Source of the DNA: Kineosporia rhizophila
GTDB lineage: Bacteria > Actinomycetota > Actinomycetes > Actinomycetales > Kineosporiaceae
Direction of reading: 5' to 3'
NCBI RefSeq assembly: GCF_021277265.1
Contig: NZ_JAJSOH010000002.1
Coordinates: 124,001 to 188,000 of the forward strand
Length of the DNA: 64,000 nucleotides
Shown: piece by piece, positions 63,137 to 64,000 of the stretch
Layout of the letters: the number at the start of each line of letters is the position of its first letter
Position numbering within the stretch: position 1 is the stretch's first letter
Made by a program: the position numbers and the translations under genes
The notes under the pieces: model-generated
Database searches by the model: none
What the model saw: only the letters and a program-made list of their open reading frames with translations
Told to the model about the DNA's origin: nothing

Positions 63137-64000
63137 ATGGGGGCGAAGTGGCTACGGCTACGGCAGTGGTGGGGATTGCACGCGGGGGCCCGGTTCTTCG
63201 TCGGGCTCGCCGTGATCAGCCTGGTCCCGGTACTCGCGCTGGGCACGGTGATGGCCACGCAGTACCGGACCGAGCTGCGCGACCGCGGCGTGGCCCAGGG
63301 CCGGCTGCAGGCCGCGCTGATCTCCCGCCTGATCACCGACACCCAGCTCGAGCAGGTCACCCTCAAGAACGGGGTGAGCGTGGTGGAGCGGGCCCGGCTG
63401 GACCGGCTGGCCGACACCCAGGTGGACAGCGGGATCATCACCCGGTTCCGGCTGCGCGGGCCCGACCTGCGCATCGTCTACAGCTCCGACGGCTCCGGCC
63501 TGCGCTACGGGCCCGCCGTCGGTGACAGCACCGAGCTGACCGGCCAGTCGGCCGCCGACGTGCTGACCGCGCTGCGCGGCGACCCGACCGCGCTGATCAT
63601 GAAGGTCGCCCAGGGGGACGAGCAGGTCGAGGTCATCGAGGCGTTCGCCCCGATGTACAACGTGCGCACCAACGAGCTGATCGGGGTGCTCCAGGCCGAG
63701 CTGCCCTACGGGCCGATCGCCGAGCAGATGAACGCCGGCCTGAACCGGCTCTACGCCGCCCTGGGCACCGGCCTGCTCATCCTGTACCTGGTGCTGGCCT
63801 CGCTGGTCTGGTGGTTCACCCGCGAACTGGCCCGCACCGCGGCCCGGTTCGAGCACCAGGCCCTGCACGACGCCCTCACCGACCTGCCCAACAAGGCCCT
63901 GTTCGCCGACCGGATCTCGCAGACCGCCACGCTGGTCGAGCGCGGCGGCGGGATCCACCTGGGCCCGGGCCGGCGCGGCGGCGGCGCGGCCGTGGTGCTG
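63137..64000 (+). CDS. Membrane sensor diguanylate cyclase (C-terminus beyond window)
   Basis: 288 codons present. N-terminal membrane segment (about 20-42), an extracytoplasmic sensor region (about 45-205) with MKVAQGDEQVEVIEAFAPMYNV, a second membrane segment (about 207-232), then the start of a GGDEF domain, LHDALTDLPNKALFADRI (about 246-263). The GGDEF signature itself and any EAL part lie past 64000. Third c-di-GMP gene of the window. ATG choice moderate. Confidence 0.85.
   Translation, partial: MGAKWLRLRQWWGLHAGARFFVGLAVISLVPVLALGTVMATQYRTELRDRGVAQGRLQAALISRLITDTQLEQVTLKNGVSVVERARLDRLADTQVDSGIITRFRLRGPDLRIVYSSDGSGLRYGPAVGDSTELTGQSAADVLTALRGDPTALIMKVAQGDEQVEVIEAFAPMYNVRTNELIGVLQAELPYGPIAEQMNAGLNRLYAALGTGLLILYLVLASLVWWFTRELARTAARFEHQALHDALTDLPNKALFADRISQTATLVERGGGIHLGPGRRGGGAAVVL

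Overview
The window is high-GC actinomycete chromosome. The evidence is heavy GC bias at third codon positions, a whiJ/abaA-type XRE + DUF397 + histidine-kinase-like ATPase locus, a dynamin-like GTPase pair, DUF574 methyltransferase and PrsW genes, and many GTG starts with overlapping stops. A filamentous or sporangium-forming actinobacterium (for example Kineosporiaceae or a streptomycete relative) would fit, but the genus cannot be fixed from the sequence alone.

Left arm (1-27 kb), host genome. A cobalamin block on the minus strand holds cobD, cobQ, a cobalamin riboswitch and a chelatase gene that runs off the left edge. It is followed by ssb, two dynamin-like GTPases (the larger with a very long Gly/Ala/Pro-rich disordered N-terminus), tRNA-Arg(TCT), a convergent diguanylate cyclase/EAL phosphodiesterase pair, a PPOX flavoprotein, an ECF sigma factor with a SnoaL-like tail, a coiled-coil protein, a roughly 26-bp intergenic tandem repeat, two TetR regulators (one beside its palindrome, one divergent from a DrrAB-type ABC exporter), a UbiA prenyltransferase, and several single housekeeping-like genes.

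Integrated element (27.22-42.61 kb). A pSAM2-type actinomycete integrative and conjugative element (AICE) sits in tRNA-Lys(CTT). The intact tRNA is at the right end and an exact 39-bp copy of its 3' half lies at the left end, 15.35 kb away. The core runs repressor, pra-like activator, small proteins, FtsK-type translocase, RepSA-type initiator, xis, int. Three cargo groups stand out: (a) a low-GC, TTA-rich cassette of secreted peptide + ABC ATPase + FtsX-type permease; (b) an XRE/beta-domain regulator + HExxxH metallopeptidase + gamma-glutamylcyclotransferase-like module, whose peptidase has a clear paralogue in the host genome at 48.6 kb; (c) a membrane-anchored HEPN (TIGR02391-like) protein placed between int and the attachment site.

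Right arm (42.6-64 kb), host genome. Here are oligoribonuclease, PrsW, the whiJ/abaA-type locus with two identical 12-bp palindromes, a DUF574 methyltransferase, an Lrp-type ligand-binding protein, the host HExxxH peptidase followed by a phosphotransferase, and a CAP-domain exoprotein. An eight-gene sugar operon follows (DUF2291, RbsA/C/B-type transporter, split transketolase, FGGY kinase, TIM-barrel isomerase) whose enzyme set best fits D-apiose catabolism. The window ends with a 2H phosphoesterase, a metzincin-like protease, an Asp/Asn/Thr-repeat exoprotein and the start of a membrane GGDEF protein.
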